Assembly: GCA_035280025.1 (NCBI GenBank)
Contig: DATEGT010000269.1
Coordinates: 1 to 28,088, forward strand
Direction: 5' to 3'
DNA length: 28,088 nt
From: VBDM01 sp035280025
Lineage (GTDB): Bacteria; Pseudomonadota; Gammaproteobacteria; Burkholderiales; SG8-39
Shown piece by piece: positions 18,205 through 26,543 of this stretch (positions are counted from its first letter, which is position 1; the number at the start of each line of letters is the position of its first letter). The position numbers were made by a program, and so were the translations under genes. Under the pieces are notes generated by a model, which had not been told where the DNA came from, made no database searches, and worked only from the letters and a program-made list of their open reading frames with translations.

Positions 18205-21200
18205 ATGTCGTTGATCCTCAAGCTGCGCGGCAGCCCCGCGGTTTCCGCGTTCCGGCTCGACAAGCTCAACTCCCGCCTCGCCGAGATCCACCGATCCCTC
18301 CGCGTCACCGCAGCAGAATTCTGGCATTTCGCAGAGACCGTGCGCCCGCTCACCGAGGGCGAGGGAAAGGTGCTCGGGTGCCTGCTCGACTACGGCGACG
18401 CGTCGCGCCCGGCGTCGGGGCCGATGCGGCTCGTCGTCCCGCGCCTGGGGACGATCTCGCCGTGGTCGTCCAAGGCGACGGACATCGCCCGCAGTTGCGG
18501 CCTGGAAGCGGTGCGCCGCATCGAGCGGGGGACCGCCTGGTATTTCGACAAGGACTCCGTCCCGGACGCCGCGCTGCGCAGCGGCATGGAGCTGATCCAC
18601 GATCGCATGACCGAGACGGTGCTGGCCCCGGCGGAGGGAGTGGAGGCGCTGTTCCGCCGCCACGAGCCGAGGCCCCTGGCGACGGTGAACGTCGCGGCGC
18701 GCGGGCGCGCCGCCATCGAGGACGCCAACGCGAGCCTCGGGCTCGCGCTCGCGCCCGACGAGATCGACTACCTGCTCGCGCATTACCGCAGGATCGGGCG
18801 CGACCCCACCGATGTCGAGCTCACGATGTTCGCGCAGGCGAATTCCGAGCACTGCCGGCACAAGATCTTCAACGCCTCCTGGATCATCGATGGCGCTCCG
18901 CGCGAGGAGACCCTGTTCGGGATGATCAAGACGACGCATGCGCGCCACCCGCAAGGGACGGTGGTCGCGTACGCGGACAACGCCGCCGTGATGGAGGGCC
19001 GGACCGTGTCGCGGTTCACCCCGGGGCCGGGCGGGCGCTATGTATACAGAGACGAGCTCACCCATACCCTGATGAAGTGCGAGACGCACAATCATCCCAC
19101 CGCGATCTCGCCGTTCCCCGGCGCGGCCACCGGCTCCGGAGGAGAGATCCGCGACGAGGCGGCGACCGGACGGGGAGCCAAGCCCAAGGCCGGACTGTGC
19201 GGATTCTCCGTGTCGCACCTGCGCATCCCCGGCTTCGAGCAGCCCTGGGAAGCCGAGACGGGCAGACCCGGGCGCGTCGCCTCGGCGCTGCAGATCATGC
19301 TCGAGGGGCCGATCGGCGCGGCTTCGTTCAACAACGAGTTCGGCCGTCCGAATCTCGCCGGATATTTCCGCGCTTTCGAGGCGGACGTCAACGGCGTGAG
19401 GCGCGGGTACCACAAGCCGATCATGATCGCCGGCGGGATCGGCAACATCGACGCCGCGCACTCGCACAAGAGCGAAGTGCGAGCCGGGTCGCTGCTGGTG
19501 CACCTCGGCGGCCCGGGCCTGCTGATCGGCATGGGCGGCGGCGCGGCCTCGAGCAGGGACGCCGGCGCCAACGCCGAGGACCTCGATTTCGACTCGGTCC
19601 AGCGGGGCAACGCGGAGATGCAGCGGCGCGCGCAGGAGGTCATAGACCGCTGCTGGCAGCGCGGCGCCGCGAATCCCGTCCTCTCGATCCACGACGTCGG
19701 CGCGGGAGGATTGTCGAACGCGCTTCCGGAGCTCGTCCACGCGGCCGGGCGCGGCGCGAGAATCGATCTGCGCGCGCTGCCCAACGAGGAGCCGGGAATG
19801 ACGCCGCGCGAGCTGTGGTGCAACGAGGCGCAGGAGCGTTTCGTCCTCGCCGTCGCACCCGAGCGCCTCGGGGAATTCCGCGAGCTGTGCGAGCGCGAGC
19901 GCTGCCCTTTCTCGGTGGTCGGCGTCGCGACCGACGACGGCCGGCTGGTCGTGGAAGACCCCCAGTTCCGGAACACGCCCGTCGAGATGGACCTGTCGGT
20001 CCTGCTCGGCAAGCCTCCGCGCATGACCCGCGATGTGCGGCGCCGCCGTCCCGACCCTCCGGCGCTTTCGCTCGGGGGACTGTCGCTCGAGGAGGCCTGC
20101 TACCGGGTGCTCCGGCATCCGACGGTGGCCCGGAAGACCTTTCTGATCAGCATCGGCGACCGCACGGTCGGCGGCCTTTGCTCGCGCGACCCCTTCGTCG
20201 GTCCCTGGCAGGTGCCCGTCGCCGACTGCGCCGTCACGACGATGGGCTTCCAGCAGAACGCGGGCGAGGCGTTCGCGATGGGCGAGCGCCCGCCGCTGGC
20301 GCTCATCAGCCCTGAAGCTTCGGGGCGCATGGCGGTGGGCGAGGCGCTCACCAATCTCGCGGCCGCCTCGGTGGGCGACCTGGGCAAGGTGAAGCTCTCG
20401 GCGAACTGGATGGCCGCGGCGGGGCAGGGCGCCGAGGACGCGGCGCTGTTCGATACGGTGCGCGCGGTGGCGCTCGAGCTGTGTCCGGCGCTGGGCGTCA
20501 GCATCCCGGTCGGAAAGGATTCGCTGTCGATGCGCACCGCGTGGGAGGAGGGCGGAAGGCAGAGCGAGGTGATCGCGCCTCTGTCGCTGGTCGTTTCGGC
20601 CTTCGCGCCCTGCGAAGACGCAAGGCGCACCCTCACGCCCCAGCTCGCGAGGGACGCGGGCGAGACCGACCTCGTGCTCATCGACCTGGGGCAGGGACGC
20701 AACCGCCTCGGCGGCTCGATCCTCGCGCAAGTCTGCGCGCAGTGCGGCGACGCCGCGCCCGATCTCGACGACCCGGAGCTGATGAAGAGGTTCTTCTCGG
20801 CGATCCAGGAGCTGAACCGGGACGGCCTCGTGCTCGCCTACCACGACCGCTCCGACGGCGGCCTGTTCGCCGCGGCGTGCGAGATGGCGTTCGCGGGGCG
20901 CTCGGGCGTGACCCTGAACCTCGACCTGCTCGCCTACGACGAGGCGGCGCACGACGTCGACGGCAACGAGCGCAAGCCCGAGCTCATGTACGGCCGCGAT
21001 TTCGAGCGCGTGCTCGGCGCGCTGTTCGCCGAGGAGCTCGGCGCGGTGATCCAGATCAGGGCCTCGGACCGGGGCCGCGTGCTCGAGCGTCTCGCCGGGC
21101 TGCGCGCGCAGGTGATCGGCGCCCTGAATCCGCGCGACGAGGTACGGCTGGTGCGCAACGCGAAGGCGGTCTTCGCCGCGCCTCGCGCCGAGCTCGAGCG

Positions 21201-22128
21201 CGCCTGGTCCGAGGTCAGCTTCCGGATGCAGCAGCTGCGCGACGATCCGGGCTGCGCCGCCGAGGAATTCGACCGCATCCTCGACCGCGACGACCCCGGG
21301 CTCAACGCGGCGCTCGCGTTCGACCCGGCGGAGGACGTGGCCGCGCCGTTCGTCGCGCGGGGAGCGCGCCCCAGGATCGCGATCCTCCGCGAGCAGGGCG
21401 TGAACGGCCAGGTCGAGATGGCCGCGGCGTTCGAACGCGCCGGCTTCGATGCGCACGACGTGCACATGAGCGATCTCGTCGCGGGCCGCGCCTCGCTCGC
21501 CGGCTTCAAGGGCTTCGCCGCGGGCGGAGGCTTCTCCTACGGGGACGTGCTCGGGGCCGGCGCGGGATGGGCGAAGGCGGTCCTGTTCAATGCGCGCGCC
21601 CGCGGGGAGTTCGAGGCCTTCTTCTCGCGCAGCGACAGCTTCGCGCTCGGCGCCTGCAACGGTTGCCAGATGATGAGCAAGCTGCGCGAGCTGATTCCCG
21701 GCGCCGAGGACTGGCCGCTGTTCGTGAAGAACCGCTCCGAGCAGTTCGAGGCGCGGCTGGTGATGGTCGAGGTGCTGCCGTCTCCGTCGCTCTTCTTCGC
21801 CGGGATGGCGGGCAGCCGCATGCCCGTTCCCACCGCTCACGGGGAAGGCCGGGCGCTGTTCGCGTCGGATCGCGCCCGGGTCGGCGCGATCGTCGCGCTG
21901 CGCTTCGTCGACAATCGCGGCGCTCCGACGGCGATCTACCCGATGAACCCGAACGGTTCTCCCGACGGCATTACCGGGCTCACCACGGCGGACGGGCGCT
22001 TCACCATCCTCATGCCGCACCCCGAGCGGGCGTTCCGCTCGGTTCAGCAGTCCTGGGCTCCGGAAGGTTGGGGCGAGGACAGCCCGTGGATGCGGATGTT
22101 CCGCAACGCCCGGAAGTGGGTGGGGTAG
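18205..22128 (+). CDS. purL: Phosphoribosylformylglycinamidine synthase, single-chain type
   Basis: This 1307-residue enzyme catalyses the fourth step of de novo purine synthesis: FGAR + glutamine + ATP gives FGAM. It is the large proteobacterial form (E. coli about 1295 residues). The order is an N-terminal PurS-like domain, a linker, two AIRS-like halves and a C-terminal glutamine amidotransferase. Diagnostic stretches are ANSEHCRHKIFNASW, THNHPTAISPFPGAATGSGG, ISIGDRTVGGLCSRDP and HDRSDGGLFAA. In the amidotransferase domain the nucleophile is C1151 in GACNGCQMMSKL, and the relay residues are H1272 and E1274 in MPHPERAF. It is cytosolic. The 3' end is 12 bases from the convergent parvulin gene. 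A TATAAT promoter with an overlapping inverted repeat precedes it. Confidence 0.97.
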   Translation: MSLILKLRGSPAVSAFRLDKLNSRLAEIHRSLRVTAAEFWHFAETVRPLTEGEGKVLGCLLDYGDASRPASGPMRLVVPRLGTISPWSSKATDIARSCGLEAVRRIERGTAWYFDKDSVPDAALRSGMELIHDRMTETVLAPAEGVEALFRRHEPRPLATVNVAARGRAAIEDANASLGLALAPDEIDYLLAHYRRIGRDPTDVELTMFAQANSEHCRHKIFNASWIIDGAPREETLFGMIKTTHARHPQGTVVAYADNAAVMEGRTVSRFTPGPGGRYVYRDELTHTLMKCETHNHPTAISPFPGAATGSGGEIRDEAATGRGAKPKAGLCGFSVSHLRIPGFEQPWEAETGRPGRVASALQIMLEGPIGAASFNNEFGRPNLAGYFRAFEADVNGVRRGYHKPIMIAGGIGNIDAAHSHKSEVRAGSLLVHLGGPGLLIGMGGGAASSRDAGANAEDLDFDSVQRGNAEMQRRAQEVIDRCWQRGAANPVLSIHDVGAGGLSNALPELVHAAGRGARIDLRALPNEEPGMTPRELWCNEAQERFVLAVAPERLGEFRELCERERCPFSVVGVATDDGRLVVEDPQFRNTPVEMDLSVLLGKPPRMTRDVRRRRPDPPALSLGGLSLEEACYRVLRHPTVARKTFLISIGDRTVGGLCSRDPFVGPWQVPVADCAVTTMGFQQNAGEAFAMGERPPLALISPEASGRMAVGEALTNLAAASVGDLGKVKLSANWMAAAGQGAEDAALFDTVRAVALELCPALGVSIPVGKDSLSMRTAWEEGGRQSEVIAPLSLVVSAFAPCEDARRTLTPQLARDAGETDLVLIDLGQGRNRLGGSILAQVCAQCGDAAPDLDDPELMKRFFSAIQELNRDGLVLAYHDRSDGGLFAAACEMAFAGRSGVTLNLDLLAYDEAAHDVDGNERKPELMYGRDFERVLGALFAEELGAVIQIRASDRGRVLERLAGLRAQVIGALNPRDEVRLVRNAKAVFAAPRAELERAWSEVSFRMQQLRDDPGCAAEEFDRILDRDDPGLNAALAFDPAEDVAAPFVARGARPRIAILREQGVNGQVEMAAAFERAGFDAHDVHMSDLVAGRASLAGFKGFAAGGGFSYGDVLGAGAGWAKAVLFNARARGEFEAFFSRSDSFALGACNGCQMMSKLRELIPGAEDWPLFVKNRSEQFEARLVMVEVLPSPSLFFAGMAGSRMPVPTAHGEGRALFASDRARVGAIVALRFVDNRGAPTAIYPMNPNGSPDGITGLTTADGRFTILMPHPERAFRSVQQSWAPEGWGEDSPWMRMFRNARKWVG

Positions 22129-22140
22129 CGCGGGGCGCCG

Positions 22141-22941
22141 CTACTGTATCTTCGCCTTCGAGCGCAGCTCGGTGACGTATTTGTGCACTTCCTGCTCCTG
22201 CAGCCTCCCCTGAAGCTGCTGTTTCACGCTGTCGTAGGGAGGAAACGCCTGCGCGCGGACGTCGTCGAGCTGGATCACGTGCCAGCCGAACTGGGTCTGC
22301 ACCGGGGTTTCGGTGTATTTCCCCTTCTCCAGCTTGACGAGCGCGTCGGCGAACGGTTTCACGAAGGTGCTCGGCGGATTCCAGTCGAGGTCGCCCCCCT
22401 TGTCCTTGGATCCCGGATCCTTCGATTGCTTGGCGAGGTCCTCGAACTTCGCTCCCTTCTTCAGCTGGGCGATGATCTCGTTCGCCTCGGTATCCTTGTC
22501 GACGAGGATGTGCCTCGCCTTGTATTCCTTGTCGCCGCGCGCGGCCTTGAGCCTGTCGTACTCGGCCTGCATCTCCTCGTCCTTGACCGGGTGCTTCTTG
22601 AGATAGTCCTGGATGAGCGCCTGCACCAGAACCTGCTGGCGCATCAGATCGAGCTGCGTGCGCACCTCGGCGCCCTTTCCGAAGCCCCTGCGGTCGGCTT
22701 CCTGCGCGACCACTTCCTGGGTGATCAGGTTGTCGAGGATCATCCTGCGCGTCTGGTCGTTGTCGGGTTGTCCCTGGGCGGTGCGCTGCCTCACGATGAA
22801 ATCGAGCCTGGACTTGGGGATGGGCTTGCCGTTGACGGTCACCGGCTTGTCGCCTTCCTTCGGCGCGGCCCCCTGGCCGAAAGCCGCGGCGGAGGCGCAC
22901 AGGGCGAGCGCCGCGAGCAGGCGGAGCGAGCGTGGAAACAT
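22141..22941 (-). CDS. Periplasmic parvulin-type peptidyl-prolyl isomerase
   Basis: This 266-residue protein has a Sec signal peptide (MFPRSLRLLAALALCASAAA, cleavage near residue 20-23), an N-terminal SurA/PrsA-like helical region, and a parvulin domain at about 140-232. Parvulin landmarks are ARHILVDKD, GGDLDWNPPSTFVKPFADAL and QTQFGWHVIQL. The cysteine at position 15 does not fit a lipobox because the residue before it is leucine. It probably assists folding of exported or outer-membrane proteins. The ATG at 22941 is chosen because GAAGGAACC lies just upstream and the signal peptide starts there; an upstream ATG at 22971 is less likely. It is the third gene of a yciB-bolA-ppi operon, 26 bases after bolA. 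Confidence 0.9.
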   Translation of the reverse strand: MFPRSLRLLAALALCASAAAFGQGAAPKEGDKPVTVNGKPIPKSRLDFIVRQRTAQGQPDNDQTRRMILDNLITQEVVAQEADRRGFGKGAEVRTQLDLMRQQVLVQALIQDYLKKHPVKDEEMQAEYDRLKAARGDKEYKARHILVDKDTEANEIIAQLKKGAKFEDLAKQSKDPGSKDKGGDLDWNPPSTFVKPFADALVKLEKGKYTETPVQTQFGWHVIQLDDVRAQAFPPYDSVKQQLQGRLQEQEVHKYVTELRSKAKIQ

Positions 22942-22967
22942 GGTGGTTCCTTCGGTGGAAAGGCGAA

Positions 22968-23231
22968 TCATAGCTCATCCGGTGCCAAAGCCTGAATCGC
23001 GAGGGCGTGGATTTCGCGGCGCATCAGCGGGCCCAGCGCCGCGTAGATCATCCGGTGGCGCTCGAGACGGTCGAGACCGGCGAAGCGCGGCGACACGACG
23101 AGCAGGCGGAAATGGCTACCGCCGGCCGCCGCTCCCGCGTGACCGACGTGGCGTCCCGACTCGTCGAGCAGCTCGACCGACTGCGGCTCGAGCGCCTCGA
23201 GCCGCTCACGGATCGCGGCGGAGAGCTCCAC
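22968..23231 (-). CDS. bolA: BolA-family protein
   Basis: This 87-residue protein is a BolA/YrbA-type partner of monothiol glutaredoxins in iron-sulfur trafficking. It starts at GTG 23231, 15 bases after yciB. Family features are GGSHFRLLVVSPRFAGLDRL (residues 37-56), the RHRMIYAAL helix (58-66) and the invariant histidine H75 in EIHALAIQAL. The loop histidines H28 and H31 could serve as the variable Fe-S ligand. There is no cysteine at the BolA-type loop position, so it may be closer to the BolA_H (YrbA/IbaG-like) branch. No other start codon fits better. It sits in an operon with yciB and a parvulin gene. Confidence 0.9.
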   Translation of the reverse strand: MELSAAIRERLEALEPQSVELLDESGRHVGHAGAAAGGSHFRLLVVSPRFAGLDRLERHRMIYAALGPLMRREIHALAIQALAPDEL

Positions 23232-23246
23232 CGGAATCCCGCGCGC

Positions 23247-23780
23247 TCACTGCTTCTCCTCGATGTGTCTGGCGAGGAACAGCGCCTGCAGCACCACGAA
23301 CACGAGCATGAGGCCCATCCCGCCGAAGAGCTTGAAGTTGACCCAGGTCTCGGTGGGAAAGTTGTAGGCGACGTAGAGATTGGCGGCGCCCATGAACGCG
23401 AAGAAAGCCGCCCAGCTCCAGTTGAGCCGGGTCCAGACGCCGCCGGGCAGCTGCACCTGCTCGCCGAGCGCGGCGCGGACGAGGTTCCTGCGGAAAAGGA
23501 GCTCGGCTCCGCCGATAGCGAGTCCGAAGAGCCAGTAGAGGACGGTCGGCTTCCACTTGATGAAGGTCTCGTCGTGCAGCGCGAGGGTGGCCCCGCCGAA
23601 CACCACGATGATGATCAGCGTCACCCACATCATCTTGTCGACCTTCCGGCGCTTCAATTTCAGCCATCCGATCTGCAGGAAGGTGGCGGCGATGGCCGCC
23701 GCGGTGGCGACATAGATGTCGAAGAGCTTGAAGGCGATGAAAAACAGGAGAACCGGGAAGAGGTCGAAGAGAAACTTCAT
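23247..23780 (-). CDS. yciB: Inner membrane-spanning protein YciB (septation protein A)
   Basis: This 177-residue integral membrane protein has about five hydrophobic segments. Family markers are MKFLFDLFPVLLFFIAFK at the N-terminus, FIKWKPTVLYWLF, LNWSWAAFFAFMGAANLYVAY and TWVNFKLFGGMGLM. YciB/IspZ is implicated in cell-envelope maintenance and septation, interacting with elongation and division proteins in E. coli. The ATG at 23780 matches the family N-terminus; the frame stays open further upstream, but that part is non-homologous. AAGGAT upstream may be the Shine-Dalgarno. It is the first gene of the yciB-bolA-ppi operon and is transcribed divergently from the CDGSH gene. Confidence 0.93.
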   Translation of the reverse strand: MKFLFDLFPVLLFFIAFKLFDIYVATAAAIAATFLQIGWLKLKRRKVDKMMWVTLIIIVVFGGATLALHDETFIKWKPTVLYWLFGLAIGGAELLFRRNLVRAALGEQVQLPGGVWTRLNWSWAAFFAFMGAANLYVAYNFPTETWVNFKLFGGMGLMLVFVVLQALFLARHIEEKQ

Positions 23781-23810
23781 CGGGTGCGATCCTTGCTCGC
23801 GATTCCCTGA

Positions 23811-23816
23811 ACTATA
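23811..23816 (-). promoter_or_regulatory. -10-like element for the yciB operon
   Basis: On the minus strand TATAGT occupies 23816-23811, 30 bases upstream of the yciB ATG. No strong -35 is seen. Position and sequence suit a sigma-70 -10 element. Confidence 0.4.
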
Positions 23817-23868
23817 CTTGAACGCCCGGGGTGCGCCCGCGTTGCGCGAAATCCGCCGCGGCCCGGGG

Positions 23869-23874
23869 TATACT
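23869..23874 (+). promoter_or_regulatory. -10-like element for the CDGSH gene
   Basis: TATACT lies at 23869-23874 on the plus strand, 42 bases before the ATG at 23917. A TTGCGC at 23842-23847 is too far away (21-base spacer) to be an ideal -35. A GAAGGAGAG Shine-Dalgarno follows at 23901-23909. Confidence 0.4.
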
Positions 23875-23916
23875 GCCGCACAGCCAGCCGCCGCCCCGTC
23901 GAAGGAGAGACCCGTC

Positions 23917-24153
23917 ATGGCCGAACCCCACCTCGCGCAGAAGTCCCCGTATGCGGTGGAGCTCGCCCCCGGCGACTACTGGTGGTGCCGCTGCGGGGGA
24001 TCGAAGAGCCAGCCGTTCTGCGACGGCACTCACAAGACCACCGAATTCACGCCGGTGAAGTTCACCATCGCCAAGGCGGAGAAGCTGTGGCTGTGCGGCT
24101 GCAAGCGCACCCGCAACCAGCCGTTCTGCGACGGGACCCACAAGACGCTGTAG
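23917..24153 (+). CDS. Tandem CDGSH-type iron-sulfur protein
   Basis: This 78-residue protein carries two mitoNEET-like CDGSH motifs, each able to bind a [2Fe-2S] cluster through three cysteines and one histidine. The first set is C24, C26, C35 and H39 (CRCGGSKSQPFCDGTH). The second is C60, C62, C71 and H75 (CGCKRTRNQPFCDGTH). Both clusters therefore have complete ligand sets. There is no membrane anchor or signal peptide, so it should be cytosolic. Such small bacterial proteins are thought to act in electron or cluster transfer, without a firmly assigned partner. The start is set by GAAGGAGAG just upstream. The gene is divergent from yciB and convergent, with an 18-base gap, to the methyltransferase-fold gene. 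Confidence 0.93.
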   Translation: MAEPHLAQKSPYAVELAPGDYWWCRCGGSKSQPFCDGTHKTTEFTPVKFTIAKAEKLWLCGCKRTRNQPFCDGTHKTL

Positions 24154-24171
24154 CGGCGGCGCGCGTACCGC

Positions 24172-25011
24172 CTACTTCTTCGCCGCCGACCAGCGGCCTT
24201 CCTGGCCGCCGTCGGTGCGGAACGAGCCCTCCATCGTCGTTCCCGTCACCCGCCCGCTGAAGTCGCGGCGCACGCCGCGGCCGTCGACATAGGCGAAGCC
24301 GATCGTGAAGCCGGAGAGGCGCGGCTCGCGCAGCCCGGCGATCACCGGTCCGAGGTAGGCCGCGCCCTCGATCCTCTGGAACTTCTGCTCGAAATTGAGG
24401 CTGACCTTCTCGGTCGCGCCGTTGCTCGTCGCCTCCATCGCCCAGCGTCCGGCCACGTTCGCGGGAACGACCCAGAAATACACCCGCCTGCCGTCCACGT
24501 CGGAGGATTCGTCGGGCTCCCAGTCCTCCATGTTGAAGGCGTGGGTCACGACGCGCGTTCCGGGGCGCAGCGCGAGGATCTGCGACCTGAGCTTCATGTT
24601 GAGCGAGGGGAGCAGATACATGGTCAGCACGGTGGCCTGGGTGAAGTCGGTGGCGAAGATGTCGCCGTGGACGATCTGCGCCTTCCCGGAGACGCCCGCC
24701 GCCTGCACGTTCTTCTGTGCGTACGCGACCATTTCGGGGTTGTACTCGACTCCCATCGAGCGCGCGCCGAATTTCTTCGCGGCCGCGATCGCGATCTTGC
24801 CGTCGCCCGCCCCCAGGTCGATCACGTAATCGTCGGGCTTGGTCTGCGCCATGGTGAGCATGCGGTCGACGACCTCGTCCGGGGTCGGCACCCAGACGAC
24901 GTCCTTGCCCTGCTGGCCGACGTAGGGCTTGAAATCCGATTTCTGGGCGTGGGCGGCGCCGGCGGCCGCGAGCAGCGCCGCGCTGACCACCGATACGAGG
25001 GCACGGTACAT
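24172..25011 (-). CDS. Exported class I SAM-methyltransferase-fold protein (FAM173-like)
   Basis: This 279-residue protein has a clear Sec signal peptide (hydrophobic residues 5-20, cleavage AHA before Q23) followed by a Rossmann methyltransferase domain at about 40-170. Motif I is DLGAGDGKIAIAAA (from residue 65), the acidic residue after strand 2 is E89 in GVEYNPEM, and D117 follows in HGDIF. The VPTPDEVVDRML lead-in and the TMYLLPSLNMKLR block recall the FAM173/ATPSCKMT-like lysine methyltransferase group. A beta-rich C-terminal part (about 175-279) ends GSFRTDGGQEGRW. S-adenosylmethionine is not known to be present in the periplasm, so the biochemical role is open. AAAGGACGAT provides the ribosome site. 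It lies 45 bases after phoH. Confidence 0.82.
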   Translation of the reverse strand: MYRALVSVVSAALLAAAGAAHAQKSDFKPYVGQQGKDVVWVPTPDEVVDRMLTMAQTKPDDYVIDLGAGDGKIAIAAAKKFGARSMGVEYNPEMVAYAQKNVQAAGVSGKAQIVHGDIFATDFTQATVLTMYLLPSLNMKLRSQILALRPGTRVVTHAFNMEDWEPDESSDVDGRRVYFWVVPANVAGRWAMEATSNGATEKVSLNFEQKFQRIEGAAYLGPVIAGLREPRLSGFTIGFAYVDGRGVRRDFSGRVTGTTMEGSFRTDGGQEGRWSAAKK

Positions 25012-25050
25012 ATCGTCCTTTCTGTCTGGAGTTGGGCGCGGTTGACGCGG

Positions 25051-25056
25051 AGTATC
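25051..25056 (-). promoter_or_regulatory. -10-like element before the exported methyltransferase-fold gene
   Basis: GATACT on the minus strand begins directly after the PhoH stop codon (TAA then GATACT), 39 bases before the ATG at 25011. It could give the gene its own promoter in addition to read-through from phoH. No good -35 is visible in the end of phoH. Confidence 0.3.
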
Positions 25057-26541
25057 TTACAGGGCTTCTGCGGCGTGGTCCGCGAGGCGGGAGCGCTCGC
25101 CTCGCTGCAGCGTGACGTGCCCCGAATGCGACCAGCCCTTCATGCGGTCGACGACGTAAGTCAGGCCCGAGCTGCCCTCGGTGAGGTAGGGCGTATCGAT
25201 CTGCGCGATGTTCCCCAGGCACACCACCTTCGTGCCCGGCCCCGCGCGCGTGATCAGCGTCTTCATCTGCTTGGGCGTGAGGTTCTGCGCCTCGTCGAGG
25301 ATCAGGTACTTTTCGATGAAGGTGCGGCCGCGCATGAAGTTGAGCGACTTGATCTTGATGCGCGAGCGGATGAGATCGCGGGTGGCGGCGCGGCCCCACT
25401 CGCCGGCCTCCTCGTCGGTCTTGTTGAGCACGTCGAGGTTGTCTTCCAGCGCTCCCATCCAGGGAGTCATCTTCTCTTCCTCGGTCCCCGGGAGGAACCC
25501 GATGTCCTCGCCGACCGGCACCGTGACCCGCGTCATGATGATCTCGGAGTATTGCTTCGTCTCCAGCGTCTGCATCAGGCCCGCGGCGAGCGTAAGCAGC
25601 GTCTTGCCGGTGCCCGCCTGCCCCAGCAGGGTGACGAAATCGATGTCGGGGTTCATCAGCAGGTTGAGCGCGAAGTTCTGCTCGCGGTTGCGAGCCGTGA
25701 TGCCCCAGACGTTGTTCTTCGCGTGGGTGTAGTCGCGCACGGTCTCCAGCACGGCGGTGCGCTCGGCCAGCTCCCTGACCGCGGCGAGCAGCGGCCGCTC
25801 GCCCTCCTGATAGACGAATTCGTTCAGCAGCAGCTTGTCGCACAGCGGGCCGCGGATGCGGTAGTAGGTGCGGCCTTCGCGCTTCCAGGATTCGACGTCG
25901 CGTCCGTGCTCCTCCCAGAATTCCGCGGGCAGCTCGCGCACCCCGGTGTAGAGGAGGTCGGTGTCTTCCAGGACCTTGTCGTTGTAGTAGTCTTCGGCGA
26001 GCAGCCCCAGCGCATGCGCCTTGATGCGCATGTTGATGTCCTTGGAGACCAGGATCACCTGCCGGTCGGCGTAGCGCTTCTGCAGGAAGATGACCACCCC
26101 GATGATGTGGTTGTCGGTTTTCCCGATCGGAAGGCTCGCGGGGATGTGGCCGTTGATCGCCTCGGTCTGGAGATAGAGGCGGCCGGTCGCGTTGTCGGCG
26201 TCGTGGCGCTTGAGCGGGATGCCTTCGGCGATCGGGCCCGGAGCGTGGCTGACGATGTCGTCGAGGAATCGGCTCGCCTGGCGCGCGTTGCGCGCGATTT
26301 CCGAGATCCCGCTCTTGTGATTGTCGAGCTCCTCGAGCGTCATGATCGGCAGGAACACGTCGTGCTCCTCGAACCGGAACAGGCTGGTCGGATCGTGCAT
26401 CAGGACGTTGGTGTCCAGGACGAACAGCTTGGTGCCGGATTGCCGGGGGGGCACGCGTCGTGCGCCCGCGGATTTTCGCGGGGCGGGCCCGGAGTCGGGC
26501 TGCCGCTCGGTCGGCTTCAACAAAGGCGGGCTCTCGGGCAA
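25057..26541 (-). CDS. PIN domain-PhoH ATPase
   Basis: This protein of about 494 residues has an N-terminal PIN ribonuclease domain and a C-terminal PhoH helicase-like ATPase. The PIN domain shows KLFVLDTNVLMHDPTSLFRF with acidic metal ligands, then LEELDNHK and later VILVSKDINMRIKA. The ATPase has Walker A GQAGTGKT (K313) and Walker B YLILDEAQN, followed by TLITRAGPGTKVVCLGN. Related PhoH2 proteins unwind and cleave RNA. The start is uncertain: no ATG precedes the PIN core. TTG at 26541 directly follows the upstream hydrolase stop. TTGs at 26523 and 26520, after GAGAG, and GTG at 26456 are alternatives. It appears to be co-transcribed with the hydrolase and ArnD-like genes. Confidence 0.88.
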   Translation of the reverse strand: MPESPPLLKPTERQPDSGPAPRKSAGARRVPPRQSGTKLFVLDTNVLMHDPTSLFRFEEHDVFLPIMTLEELDNHKSGISEIARNARQASRFLDDIVSHAPGPIAEGIPLKRHDADNATGRLYLQTEAINGHIPASLPIGKTDNHIIGVVIFLQKRYADRQVILVSKDINMRIKAHALGLLAEDYYNDKVLEDTDLLYTGVRELPAEFWEEHGRDVESWKREGRTYYRIRGPLCDKLLLNEFVYQEGERPLLAAVRELAERTAVLETVRDYTHAKNNVWGITARNREQNFALNLLMNPDIDFVTLLGQAGTGKTLLTLAAGLMQTLETKQYSEIIMTRVTVPVGEDIGFLPGTEEEKMTPWMGALEDNLDVLNKTDEEAGEWGRAATRDLIRSRIKIKSLNFMRGRTFIEKYLILDEAQNLTPKQMKTLITRAGPGTKVVCLGNIAQIDTPYLTEGSSGLTYVVDRMKGWSHSGHVTLQRGERSRLADHAAEAL

Positions 26542-26543
26542 GT

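Noticed and set aside
15466..18353. Two long antisense frames opposite the AsmA-like gene, Leu/Arg-rich and Ser/Arg-rich
   Set aside because: Their composition mirrors the Ala/Arg/Glu repeat on the coding strand. The coding strand has a promoter, domain pattern and membrane segment; the antisense frames have none.
18190..22020. Long antisense frame opposite purL
   Set aside because: It has no domain or start signal. purL is unmistakable on the other strand.
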